49,238 nt of DNA from positions 1 to 49,238 of the forward strand of contig CALFER010000032.1 of NCBI GenBank assembly GCA_937951895.1, in the 5' to 3' direction. The position numbers and the translations under genes are program-made. Positions 1-8,888 of this stretch are shown piece after piece (positions within the stretch are counted from its first letter, which is position 1; every line of letters starts with the position of its first letter). Source of the stretch: an uncultured bacterium (GTDB lineage: Bacteria > CSSED10-310 > CALFER01). Below the pieces are notes generated by a model. The model worked only from the letters and a program-made list of their open reading frames with translations, ran no database searches and was not told where the DNA came from.

Positions 1-140
1 TTGATCTGCGTCTGGTAGATGAAGAAATTGGTGAAACAGATCTCGGAGATCTCCGGCTGGGAGGCCCATACAAGAGGATGAAGAACCGGGCGATCGGTCA
101 GTTCCACAGGTTTGAAATCAGGAAAAGCAGGAATACTCAC
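1..140 (-). CDS. DUF2156-like protein, 5' end only
   Basis: The first 46 codons of a minus-strand gene that runs off the left edge. The start is a GTG at 140-138, preceded by a strong GAGGAGGT (152-145) four bases upstream; no in-frame ATG is near. The peptide reads roughly VSIPAFPDFKPVEL, then 'DRPVLHP', then 'SEICFTNFFIY'. That layout (a short 'F+P(V/L)xLxDRP' opening, then 'SExxFTNxFI') resembles the N-terminus of DUF2156 / phosphatidylglycerol lysyltransferase C-terminal-domain proteins, which have a GNAT-like fold. The family assignment rests on this short stretch and is tentative. It diverges from the M28 peptidase across 145 bp. Confidence 0.55.
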   Translation of the reverse strand, partial: MSIPAFPDFKPVELTDRPVLHPLVWASQPEISEICFTNFFIYQTQI

Positions 141-285
141 ACGCACCTCCTCGAACGAAGTGTTCCCGAGTATAGCACCAAACGGTTGCTTTTTTAAACG
201 AACACTTGCTTCACCGGCATCGTATCTTTATGAAAGAGTAAAGGATCGGTGATGCTTCTCCGATCCGATAGAAATGGAGACTCCG

Positions 286-1935
286 ATGCGATTATCCAAC
301 TGTCAGACCCTCGTTTTGATGCTCCTCATGACGATTTTGAATCCCTTCAATCCTTTGTACGCCAGCGATCACGCCGTTTTCCTGAGTCGGTTGAGCGATG
401 CCGGGCAGGAACGATCCCTACGGGATGCAGGACCCATTCTTTTGTGGGCATCCGAGAACTGGGTCCTTACATCGGAACCCCTCTCGCCGCACTCTGAACC
501 CGTTTCCGAATATCAGTCCGATGGATACGAAAAGGACCTGTTCATCATTCACCATCCGCGATTGACATCTATACCGGGAATGGACCTCCTCCGCGAATCG
601 TACCGGATGGAAGAAAACACATGGATCGGCAAGCTGCGTGAAAGCGAACGCGATCACCTGGCGATGATGGGCTTCGAGCTGATTCGAATTCCCGATGAAC
701 CTCATTCACGGATGGAGCGGGCGCAGGCCTATGATGAACCGCAATGGGTGGAACCGGTTCAGGCCCTGGTCGATCAGATATCTCCTGAAAACGCATTTCA
801 GACAATCCAGGTTCTCGCATCCTTCGAAACCCGATTTTCAAATACGCAGGGTGCGCATGATGCGGCAGATTGGATTGCGGACGAATTCCGAGCATTGGGG
901 TATGGTCTCTGGTCTCAGGATCACACGGCATCGATGGCTCCCAATGTGATCGCCGAGAAGACGGGAGTGCTGATTCCGGACGAGATTGTCATCATCTGCG
1001 GTCATTATGACTCGACATCCCGCATGGCTTCCTTATTGGCGCCAGGTGCTGACGACAATGCATCCGGAGTTGCAGGTGTCCTGGAAGTCGCTCGGGTTCT
1101 GTCCGGAGCGGTCTGTGACAGAACGATCCGATTCATCGCATTCTCCGGGGAGGAACAGGGCCTTTATGGTTCACAGGCCTACGCCCGATATGCATCAACG
1201 GCAGGTGATCGGATCATCGGGGTGTTCAATGCGGATATGATCGGATGGGCTTCACCGTATCCGGAAGACCTGGATTGTGTCGTCAATGCACATTCGATCG
1301 ATCTCGGGGAATACACCAATTCGTGTGCATCGTTATATGTTTCGAGCCAGGTCCGGATGGTGGTGAACGGATCGTTGACGTATTCGGACCATTCTCCATT
1401 CTGGCAATACGGATATCCGGCGCTGCTTGGGATCGAGGATGTTCCGATCGAGTATCCCTACTATCACACCATCGAGGACACTCCGGACAAGATCGACACG
1501 ACACTGCTGGGGATGACCTCCCGCATCATGACGGCCACTGCCGCGTCACTGGCGGGTGTCTCAGGGTCTGCAGTATTCCCCGACAAACTGGGAGTTGATC
1601 TGCAGATGGATGATGTGAACCTTGCCGGTGGAGACTGGTTCCGACTCGGCATCACCTACTGGAACGATGACCCGGTTCAATGGAACCTGCCTGTATGCAT
1701 CGTGCTCGATGCATGGGGTTCGTATTATTTCTGGCCGACATGGACTCCGGAAATCGACAGTCAAACGGTCGCTTTTGATCCGGTTTCCATTGTTCGCGAT
1801 CTGGACATTCTTGAATTTGAATGGCCGTACGATGTGGGAATGGCGACCGGTCTTCATTTCTGGGCCGGTATTCTCTCGGAGGATCAGACAGAACTGGTCG
1901 GAGAAGCCGATCTGATCGAATGGGGCTACTATTGA
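286..1935 (+). CDS. Secreted M28-family zinc aminopeptidase with C-terminal accessory domain
   Basis: A 549-residue secreted metallopeptidase. I start at ATG 286 rather than ATG 274 because GGAGA (276-280) sits five bases before 286. The N-terminus then reads as a signal peptide (MRLSN, a hydrophobic LVLMLLM core, ending near LYASDH). The M28 core lies at about residues 165-425. Probable zinc ligands and catalytic residues are H240 and D242 in HYDST, D256/D257 in PGADDNASG, E289/E290 in FSGEEQG, D317 in NADMIG and H394 in YYHTIEDTPDK. Residues ~432-549 form a separate domain with a YYFWPTW motif. The same domain ends the beta-helix proteins at 18757-20982 and 45079-47769. The likely role is extracytoplasmic peptide hydrolysis; the substrate is unknown. 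It ends convergently with the kinase gene, 16 bp away. Confidence 0.9.
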   Translation: MRLSNCQTLVLMLLMTILNPFNPLYASDHAVFLSRLSDAGQERSLRDAGPILLWASENWVLTSEPLSPHSEPVSEYQSDGYEKDLFIIHHPRLTSIPGMDLLRESYRMEENTWIGKLRESERDHLAMMGFELIRIPDEPHSRMERAQAYDEPQWVEPVQALVDQISPENAFQTIQVLASFETRFSNTQGAHDAADWIADEFRALGYGLWSQDHTASMAPNVIAEKTGVLIPDEIVIICGHYDSTSRMASLLAPGADDNASGVAGVLEVARVLSGAVCDRTIRFIAFSGEEQGLYGSQAYARYASTAGDRIIGVFNADMIGWASPYPEDLDCVVNAHSIDLGEYTNSCASLYVSSQVRMVVNGSLTYSDHSPFWQYGYPALLGIEDVPIEYPYYHTIEDTPDKIDTTLLGMTSRIMTATAASLAGVSGSAVFPDKLGVDLQMDDVNLAGGDWFRLGITYWNDDPVQWNLPVCIVLDAWGSYYFWPTWTPEIDSQTVAFDPVSIVRDLDILEFEWPYDVGMATGLHFWAGILSEDQTELVGEADLIEWGYY

Positions 1936-1951
1936 TCCCTGCGTTCGGCAG

Positions 1952-4084
1952 TCAGATCGGACGTGTATCGCTCAGATCCGGATGCTCGCGGCCATAAGCC
2001 ATATTGACGAATCGGAGTTCCGACACGAGTTCCGCGACGGATTGATATCGATCCTCGGGATCCCGTCGAATGGCGCGAACAATGACGTCTTCCAGTTCTT
2101 CGGGAATTTCTCCGTTAAACTGACTCGGCGGGTCCGGATCGTTGTAAAGGTGCTGGCGGATGATGGCCATGATGTTCTGTCCGGTGAAGGGGAGTTGTCC
2201 CGTGAAAATTTCGTACATGACCATCCCGAGTGAGTATATATCGCTCCGCGCATCGACCGGTTTCTGCATGATGGCTTCCGGGCTGATGTATTCCGGAGTC
2301 CCGAGGATGCTACCGTCGGTCGTCAATCCCTGGATCTGATTCGACTTGGCGATGCCGAAATCCAGTATCTTCGCGACGCCTTCCTCGGATACCATGATGT
2401 TCTGGCTCTTGATGTCCCTATGGATGACGCCAACCTTGTGTGCAGCGATCAAACCGGAACAGATATCCATCAGAAGCCGGATACCGTGAGGGATACTGAG
2501 AAAACCCTGATCCTGAATGATGTGTTTGAGCTGGTCACCGTTGAAGAACTCCATGGTGATGAATTTGATCCCGTACAGTTCTCCAAGATCGAAGATACGG
2601 ATGATGTTGGGGTGATTGACTTGCCGTGCGAGTTTGATTTCCTGTTTGAATCGCGCCACGGCGTTCTCGTCGAACGTCAGTTGAGGTGACAGAATTTTAA
2701 TGGCGATGATTTCGTCGAGTTCAATGTCCCTGGCCTTGTACACCGTACCCATGCCGCCAGAGCCCAGATGCTTGAGGATCTGATAGCGATCACCGAACTG
2801 CTGTCCTTCCTGGATATGCATGAAACTGAGAGGGGTTCTCGGTTTGCTCCCGGACGCCAGTGTTTCCGAAGGCGTCTCGCTGACCAACGTGCCGTCGCTG
2901 ACCTGAGACGAGGAGTCTATTTCTGTCAGTTCCTGAATTTTCTGCAATCGATTGTAGTAAGCCTGTTCGCGTTCATCGGCGTTGAAATCTTCCCGTAAAA
3001 TGGCATGAAACGCCACATCCGACGGTATAGGGGCGTCTTCATGCTGAATCGGTTGCTGGGACTGCCATAGGCGCAGCAGGTCCGGAGAATGGGCTGCGAG
3101 GCGCTCGAGGATGGTGGTGGCATCTTCGGTAAAATCTGATTTAACAAACAGACAGGCAATGTCGTACAGGGTGCTGGCGTGTTGCTCGGGGTCGGCAATG
3201 ATGGCGAACTCCGAGAGAAATCGTTTGGCGGATGGCGTCACATACTCTTTCAGTTTTGATATCCCGAGAGTTTTTTCGATCGCTTCGGAGTACGCACTGG
3301 CATCAGGAGGAACATTGCCGGCAGCCTTGATGGCCAGATCGAGTTCACCTGCGGATTCATATGCGTTCGCGGCAGCTATCGAATCATTGACTTTCAGATA
3401 CAGATCGCCGGCGCGCCGTGCTTCGCCTGCTTTCAGATAGTGATCGGCTGCGAGTTTAAAGTTTTTGTCCCTTTCATACGAAGCCGCCGCCTCACTGAAA
3501 AAACCACCTTGGGCGTACGCATATCCCGCATCCGCGAACATATTCATCCGATCATATGCCTCGCCTGCCTTGCGATACTCGCCCGCAAGCACCAGATTCC
3601 GGCCTTCTTCATCGTACTGACCGATCTGGTAATACAAATGAGCCGCGCGAGCATGATTCCCGGCTCTCGAATGCGAAGAAGCCGCCAATCTGAACAGGCG
3701 GATGGTTTCATCCGGAAGATTGACCGGTTCACCCGGAATATGCCGGATCTCAGGAATCTTTCTGAGGAGAACCTCATATGCTTCGGATGCACGTCGATGA
3801 TCTCCGGCACGGGCATAAGCCTGAGCGGCTTTCTCGAAGTCCTTGCGATCCGAGTAGAATTCCCCGAGACGATCAAAATGATGGCCTCGTTGCAGACAGG
3901 CTGCCGCGTCCTGCCCCCGTCCCAGAATGAGCGCCTGTTCGGCAGCTTTATCCCATCGTTTGAGTTGACTGTAGGCCTGCATCGCCTCTTCGTGAGCGCC
4001 GGCCTCGGAAAACAGTATCGCGGCGCGTTCGATGTTGCCGTTCTTAAATACCTTTCGGGCTTCCTTGAAGAGCTCTTTATCCAC
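1952..4084 (-). CDS. TPR-repeat Ser/Thr protein kinase (PKN/Hanks type)
   Basis: A 710-residue cytoplasmic protein with no membrane segment seen. Residues ~1-330 are degenerate TPR-like helical repeats (many A-x-x-Y / AGDxxRA units). A Ser-rich linker follows, then a complete Hanks kinase domain at ~434-690. Visible motifs are the G-loop GSGGMG (441-446), K463 in IAIKIL, HRDIKSQN (555-562, catalytic D557), DFG (575-577) and GTPEYISPE (595-603), so it should be active. The C-terminal tail is short. The open frame extends upstream to 4174, but GTG 4084 overlaps the stop of the preceding pilT gene (8-bp overlap) and starts exactly where the repeats begin, with AAGGA upstream. That implies translational coupling to pilT. 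Context suggests control of pilus retraction or surface behaviour; no target is identifiable. Confidence 0.9.
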   Translation of the reverse strand: MDKELFKEARKVFKNGNIERAAILFSEAGAHEEAMQAYSQLKRWDKAAEQALILGRGQDAAACLQRGHHFDRLGEFYSDRKDFEKAAQAYARAGDHRRASEAYEVLLRKIPEIRHIPGEPVNLPDETIRLFRLAASSHSRAGNHARAAHLYYQIGQYDEEGRNLVLAGEYRKAGEAYDRMNMFADAGYAYAQGGFFSEAAASYERDKNFKLAADHYLKAGEARRAGDLYLKVNDSIAAANAYESAGELDLAIKAAGNVPPDASAYSEAIEKTLGISKLKEYVTPSAKRFLSEFAIIADPEQHASTLYDIACLFVKSDFTEDATTILERLAAHSPDLLRLWQSQQPIQHEDAPIPSDVAFHAILREDFNADEREQAYYNRLQKIQELTEIDSSSQVSDGTLVSETPSETLASGSKPRTPLSFMHIQEGQQFGDRYQILKHLGSGGMGTVYKARDIELDEIIAIKILSPQLTFDENAVARFKQEIKLARQVNHPNIIRIFDLGELYGIKFITMEFFNGDQLKHIIQDQGFLSIPHGIRLLMDICSGLIAAHKVGVIHRDIKSQNIMVSEEGVAKILDFGIAKSNQIQGLTTDGSILGTPEYISPEAIMQKPVDARSDIYSLGMVMYEIFTGQLPFTGQNIMAIIRQHLYNDPDPPSQFNGEIPEELEDVIVRAIRRDPEDRYQSVAELVSELRFVNMAYGREHPDLSDTRPI

Positions 4085-5153
4085 GATTCGCAGAATCCTT
4101 GAATTGATTGAAAAGAGAACGATCATAGGCGTGCTGGAGCGCATCATCGAGCAAAATTCGCCCTTCACGCACAAATCGCGCCAACGCCTGATCCATGGTT
4201 TGCATCCCGGTTTTTTCCGATTCCTGTGCCTGCATCAACGTGTTGATCTGATATGTTTTTCCCTCTCGTATGAGATTACCCAGAGCCGTGGATCCGATCA
4301 GAATCTCGAGAGCCGCCACACGGCCGGATCGATCGGAAGTCTTGACCAGTTGCTGGGCGACCACGCCTCGCAAGGTAATGGAAAGCTGAGTCCGGACCTG
4401 CTCCTGCGCATCCTTCGGGAATACATCGACGATCCGATCGACTGTCTTGCTGCAGGACTGTGTATGGAGTGTACCGAAAATCAACGTCCCGGTTTCGGCG
4501 CAGGTCAAAGCCAGCGAGATCGTTTCGATGTCACGTAACTCGCCGACCAGGATGACATCCGGGGACTCTCTCAAAGCCGATCGCAGAGCCGCATGAAATG
4601 TCGGGGTATGCGCGCCGACTTCCCGTTGTGAGATCAGCGAGTTGTCGTTGGAATGGATATATTCGATCGGATCTTCGATCGTGATGATGTGTTTTTTTCT
4701 TCGATGATTCAATTCGCGGATAATGGCCGCAAGGGTGGTTGTTTTTCCACATCCGGACGGACCGGTAACCAGAACCAGCCCATTGTCCAGATACGCGAAC
4801 TTCCGTAATGCACCCGGCAGATCCAGTTCATCCATCGTCTTGACGCGGGCCGGGATGATCCGGAAGATTCCGCCGATTCCTTTGGAATCCATGAAAAAAT
4901 TTGCACGGAACCGGCCATGTCCCGTGATTTCGTAAGAGAAGTCCATGTCCCGGGTTTCTTCGAATTTCTTCTGTTGGTCCGCAGTGAGAATCTCGAAAAG
5001 AAACTTCCGCGCCTCAGGCGGCGTGATCGTTCGGAACTTGATTGGAATCAGATCGCCGTTGTAACGGATCATGGGAGGTGATCCGGACAGCATATAAAGA
5101 TCGCTGGCTTGCTGTTCCAGAACGAGTCGGAGAAACGAGTCGATTCGGGCCAT
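4077..5153 (-). CDS. pilT: PilT-like type IV pilus retraction ATPase
   Basis: 358 residues, the usual PilT length, with the N-terminal PAS-like subdomain and the C-terminal RecA-like motor. Walker A is GPSGCGKTTT (131-140), the Asp box is around IITIEDPIEY (156-165), the Walker B region is DVILVGELRDIET (199-211) and the His box is GTLHTQ (227-232). These are the hallmarks of the PilT/PilU retraction ATPases. The start ATG has a consensus AGGAGGT eight bases upstream. It lies 11 bp after the HEAT-PilT fusion gene and overlaps the kinase start by 8 bp, so the three form one operon. Whether it is the main PilT or the accessory PilU-like paralogue cannot be decided from sequence alone. No pilin or assembly genes are in the window. 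Confidence 0.93.
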   Translation of the reverse strand: MARIDSFLRLVLEQQASDLYMLSGSPPMIRYNGDLIPIKFRTITPPEARKFLFEILTADQQKKFEETRDMDFSYEITGHGRFRANFFMDSKGIGGIFRIIPARVKTMDELDLPGALRKFAYLDNGLVLVTGPSGCGKTTTLAAIIRELNHRRKKHIITIEDPIEYIHSNDNSLISQREVGAHTPTFHAALRSALRESPDVILVGELRDIETISLALTCAETGTLIFGTLHTQSCSKTVDRIVDVFPKDAQEQVRTQLSITLRGVVAQQLVKTSDRSGRVAALEILIGSTALGNLIREGKTYQINTLMQAQESEKTGMQTMDQALARFVREGRILLDDALQHAYDRSLFNQFKDSANRG

Positions 5154-5164
5154 TCCGGAACCTC

Positions 5165-7936
5165 CTAACCCAGCAGAGTCGAACCGGTGCTGATCAGATA
5201 CGGTTCGAATTCCTTCTTGTTGATTGCTTTGATATAGGCATCTTCCGGATAGATCAGCCCTTCTTTCACGAGTCTCAGCAATTCATTGTCCATCAGCGTC
5301 ATTCCCATCTCGAACGATGTCGTGAGGATCGATGGGATCTGGTAAATCTTCTCCTTCCGGATCAGGTTGGACACGGCATCGTTGCAGATCATGATTTCCA
5401 TGGCGAGAATGCGTCCATCCGTGTCTTTTCGCTTGAGGAGTTGCTGCGAGAGCACCCCGCGCAGACTCTCAGACAGCATGGCCCGGACCTGAGCCTGCTG
5501 TCGGCCCGGGAAGACATCGATGATGCGATCAACGGTTTTCGCGGCGCTGACAGTGTGGAGGGTTCCGAGAACCAGATGTCCGGTTTCCGCGGCGGTGATT
5601 GCGATCGAGATTGTTTCGAGATCACGCATTTCACCGACAAGAATGATATCGGGGTCTTCCCGCAAGGCGCTCTTCAGGGCATTGGCGAACGAGAAAGTAT
5701 GAGCACCGACTTCGCGCTGGTTGATGATGCATTCTTTGTTCGAATGCAAATACTCGATCGGATCCTCGATCGTCACAATATGATCTTTCCGATACCGGTT
5801 CATGTGGTCGATCATCGCAGCCAGAGTGGTCGATTTCCCGGAACCGGTGGGTCCGGTGACCAGGATCAATCCCTGCTTGAGATTCATGAAATCGTAGACC
5901 GGTTTTGGCAGCTTCAGCTGTTCCATGGTCATGATCTTCTGACCGATGACACGAAACACCGCGGCCATACCCGCCCGAATCTTGTAGATATTCACCCGGA
6001 ATCGTGAGCCGTCTCCGTGGATCGAGTATGACATATCGATATCTTCGAGTTTTTCGAAGAGCTCTTTCTGGATCGGCGACATGATATCGCCGAGCAGGAC
6101 TTCAACTTCCTTGTTCGTGAAGACATGATCATCCAGAATTTCCACATCGCCCCGAATCTTCATCATCGGTCGCGCATCGGCTGTGATGAACAGATCCTCT
6201 CCCCCTTTCGTTCTCAGATCGGTCAGCATCTGATCGAGCAAGGCCATGCTCATCTGTTCATATGTCTTCCTCCGGACGCCGGAGGGACTGAGATTGTACT
6301 TCGGCAGGAGAGACAGGACGAGATCCCGGACGTTCTTGTCGTCGTCATTCAGCAGGGCCTTCAGCGTTTCCGCGAATCTCCGGTCGCCGATCACATGCAG
6401 CGCTTTGATGATCTCCATGCGGATTTCCGGGAGAGGATGATCGATGGCCTGCAGCAGCGGCAGATAACTGGACGGATGTCCGAAACTCTGGAGAGCCACG
6501 GAGATGGTCCAGACCAGTTCGGGATCGGATAGAAGCGCGTTGAGTTCGGGGATAGCGCGCGGATCCTTCAGGTCAGCCAGGGCTTCGATCGCCCGTTCAC
6601 GCACCCACCAGTCCGAATCACGAAGGCTCCTGATAAGCGGTTCGACGGCACGCGTGTCCTTCAGTCTCATCAACACTTCAACAGCATACCGGCGGACAAC
6701 TTCATTCGGATCGTCCAGCAAAGATACGATCGGTTCCAGAATCCGAGTCCCACCGAGTTCCGCCAGAATCTCGGTCACCCGTTCACGCACCCACCAGTCT
6801 TCGTCGCGCAGATACCGAATCAGTTTCCACCAGATATCGTCTCGATCACCGAGAATCCGAATGATCTCGATCACCGAACGTCTGACATTGACGTCCTTGT
6901 CCTTCATCATGGCCACTAACAGTTTGCCCAAACGAACGTTTTCGGATTGTCCCAGTGTTCCGAGCACCTCGATGGCCTTCTGGCGGATCAGCAGATTTTT
7001 GTCACGCAGACACTCGATCAGCGGCTCGATCGAGCGTTCATCGTCGAATCGACCCAGGGTGGCGATCGTGGCCAGTTTGATCCCGGTATGCGTGCTCTCC
7101 AGAAGAGGAATGATGAACGGAACGCACTCGCCTGTGCCAATATCACCCAGCGCTTCGACCACCAATTGCAGGTTCTTCTTCTCTTCCGTTTTCAATAACT
7201 CGAGCAGCAGTTTTACGTCCTGCGCTTCGCCGTACTGGCGAATGATCGTGATAACCTTGGCGCGGATCGTGGGATCCGGATCGGAAATAAACTCGAAGGC
7301 AGCCTCGACAGCCCGCCGTTTGCGAAGCTTCATATAGCGGGGGTTCGCGAGAACATCGAGCGCATAGATGCGATCTTCCATGCGGCGTGATGACACGATT
7401 TTCTTGAGGAGGTCGATGGAGTGATGACCTGCGATTTCCGCCAGAATGTCGATGACTTCCGTGTATATCGTGAAACTGTTGGCATTGACCCGTTCGGTCA
7501 GCAGTTCGAATGCGGTTCTTCCACCGACTTCCTTCAAGATATCCCGGATAGCTTCTCGAACATCCTCATTGTCCGATTTCAAAAGATCGACATAGAGTGC
7601 AGAAAATTCCTTCTGGTAAAGAGATCGAAGGATTCGGATGATGTATTCGCGGCTCAGACCATCGAGTTGACTGATGGATTCAAGGAGTGGAGGAATCATG
7701 CTGGGATCCTTGAACTCGACACACAACTCTTCCATGCATTGCATGCGATTCCGGACCCGTTCCTTGTTCGTCTCGGACGGATGCATGGTCTGAATGATGC
7801 TCAGCATCTGACGAAACGGCATTTTCTGAGTTGCCCGGACCGCTGCGACCGCTTCCTTGCGTTCGACTTCCGAATGCCACTCACCGGACTTGAACTGAGT
7901 TAAAAACTGTTTGAAACCAAGATCGAATAGCCCCAC
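5165..7936 (-). CDS. HEAT-repeat / PilT ATPase fusion protein
   Basis: A 923-residue protein joining an alpha-solenoid to a pilus motor. Residues ~95-545 are about 14 HEAT-like repeats (for example 'DPxxxVRxxAIexL' units). Two of them carry the unusual motif DWWVRER, 62 residues apart (~380 and ~442). Residues ~560-923 are a full PilT domain with Walker A GPTGSGKST (695-703), a Walker B region IILVGEMRDLET and His box GTLHT (791-795). The open frame reaches a TTG at 7951. I prefer GTG 7936 because GGAGGGG lies just upstream with good spacing. It is the first gene of the operon, 48 nt downstream of the predicted transcription start. The HEAT region is probably a protein-docking platform. I do not recognise the fusion as a standard architecture. 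Confidence 0.9.
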   Translation of the reverse strand: MGLFDLGFKQFLTQFKSGEWHSEVERKEAVAAVRATQKMPFRQMLSIIQTMHPSETNKERVRNRMQCMEELCVEFKDPSMIPPLLESISQLDGLSREYIIRILRSLYQKEFSALYVDLLKSDNEDVREAIRDILKEVGGRTAFELLTERVNANSFTIYTEVIDILAEIAGHHSIDLLKKIVSSRRMEDRIYALDVLANPRYMKLRKRRAVEAAFEFISDPDPTIRAKVITIIRQYGEAQDVKLLLELLKTEEKKNLQLVVEALGDIGTGECVPFIIPLLESTHTGIKLATIATLGRFDDERSIEPLIECLRDKNLLIRQKAIEVLGTLGQSENVRLGKLLVAMMKDKDVNVRRSVIEIIRILGDRDDIWWKLIRYLRDEDWWVRERVTEILAELGGTRILEPIVSLLDDPNEVVRRYAVEVLMRLKDTRAVEPLIRSLRDSDWWVRERAIEALADLKDPRAIPELNALLSDPELVWTISVALQSFGHPSSYLPLLQAIDHPLPEIRMEIIKALHVIGDRRFAETLKALLNDDDKNVRDLVLSLLPKYNLSPSGVRRKTYEQMSMALLDQMLTDLRTKGGEDLFITADARPMMKIRGDVEILDDHVFTNKEVEVLLGDIMSPIQKELFEKLEDIDMSYSIHGDGSRFRVNIYKIRAGMAAVFRVIGQKIMTMEQLKLPKPVYDFMNLKQGLILVTGPTGSGKSTTLAAMIDHMNRYRKDHIVTIEDPIEYLHSNKECIINQREVGAHTFSFANALKSALREDPDIILVGEMRDLETISIAITAAETGHLVLGTLHTVSAAKTVDRIIDVFPGRQQAQVRAMLSESLRGVLSQQLLKRKDTDGRILAMEIMICNDAVSNLIRKEKIYQIPSILTTSFEMGMTLMDNELLRLVKEGLIYPEDAYIKAINKKEFEPYLISTGSTLLG

Positions 7937-7990
7937 ATTCCCCTCCGACAACCTGGATTATTGATAACCCACCTACCCTCGCATTCTCCC

Positions 7991-8019
7991 ATCATAGAGG
8001 AATAGCGATATATAATCAA
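7991..8019 (-). promoter_or_regulatory. Promoter of the HEAT-PilT / PilT / kinase operon
   Basis: On the minus strand a -35 box TTGATT (8019-8014) and a -10 box TATGAT (7996-7991) are separated by exactly 17 bp. Both match the sigma70 consensus well (4/6 and 5/6). Initiation near 7984 would leave a leader of about 48 nt before the GTG at 7936. The element lies between the end of lgt (8058) and the HEAT-pilT gene, so the pilus operon appears to be transcribed independently of ileS-lspA-lgt. Confidence 0.7.
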
Positions 8020-8057
8020 AGATTTATTGGATTTGCGGTGTGCCGATCCGATGGGTA

Positions 8058-8888
8058 TCAGTCCGAATTTCCGGGCGTGCGATTGGTGTGTCTTGCATCG
8101 AGCAACGCTTCGTTCCGTGTCAGGAAGATCAGGGCGACGATGGACAGACCGGCAGCGATCATCGCGACGGCCTGCGTGGTCGTCAATCCTGTCTGGAGAA
8201 AGGTGCCTCTCGGATCGCCACGGAACAATTCCACGAAAACGCGCCAGATCGTGTAACTCAGTACATAGGTCGGCAACATTCTTCCCGGCACACGGGTGAT
8301 CCGGGATTCGAGAATGAGCAAAAGGGAAGTCAGAGCGAACAGGAATGCACTTTCATACAGCTGCGCGGGATGCAGAGGGATTCCAAATGGCGCCAGTGTT
8401 TTGGGATTTGTGAAGGTGACGGCCCATGGCAGATCACATTCCTTCCCATAACAGCAACCGGCCAAAAAACAGCCGATGCGTCCGAAAGCGTGCGCAAAGG
8501 GTACCGCCGGGGTCAAGAGATCGATCGTGTGTCGCAGACGCAGATCGTACTTTCGCACATAGTAATACAATACGATGGCTCCCGCGAACAATCCTCCGAA
8601 AAACACAAATCCACCGCCGAACCTGGTGACAAACTCGCGCGGATCCGAAACGATCAGTTGCATATCCGCGATAAAATCCGACGGAAAGATGATCCAGAAG
8701 AGGAGTTTTGCGCCGAGAACTCCAAAAAGAAGCAGATAGAACGACAGATCCATTGCCACCGGCCATCGAAATCCATATCGGTCGCAACGCATCCGAATAA
8801 TGCCCAGACCGGCGAAATACCCGATCACGATCATCAGACCATAGGAATGAATGGTGAATGGACCGATCGAGATCAGGTCAGGGTGCAT
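8058..8888 (-). CDS. lgt: Prolipoprotein diacylglyceryl transferase
   Basis: 276 residues, a polytopic membrane protein with about seven hydrophobic segments. It transfers diacylglyceryl from phosphatidylglycerol to the lipobox cysteine of prolipoproteins. Diagnostic stretches are the N-terminal 'FTIHSYGLMIVIGY', the 'RFGGGFVFFGGL' segment (the family's H/R-x-GGL region) and the signature 'FGRIGCFLAGCCYG', the family's GRxGNFxNxExxG block with N replaced by C. The start ATG overlaps the lspA stop by 11 bp and has AAGGAAGG upstream. Pairing with lspA puts the first two steps of lipoprotein maturation in one operon; the sulfatase-like lipoprotein at 39204-40700 is a candidate client. Confidence 0.95.
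   Translation of the reverse strand: MHPDLISIGPFTIHSYGLMIVIGYFAGLGIIRMRCDRYGFRWPVAMDLSFYLLLFGVLGAKLLFWIIFPSDFIADMQLIVSDPREFVTRFGGGFVFFGGLFAGAIVLYYYVRKYDLRLRHTIDLLTPAVPFAHAFGRIGCFLAGCCYGKECDLPWAVTFTNPKTLAPFGIPLHPAQLYESAFLFALTSLLLILESRITRVPGRMLPTYVLSYTIWRVFVELFRGDPRGTFLQTGLTTTQAVAMIAAGLSIVALIFLTRNEALLDARHTNRTPGNSD

Noticed and set aside
1936..1951. Terminator between the convergent M28 and kinase genes
   Set aside because: Only 16 bp are free and no stem followed by a T-run is present.
5042..6007. A 321-codon plus-strand open frame antisense to the PilT genes
   Set aside because: It lies fully opposite strongly supported PilT coding sequence, has no ribosome-binding site and gives a composition rich in His, Arg, Asp and Gln with no domain; a shadow frame.
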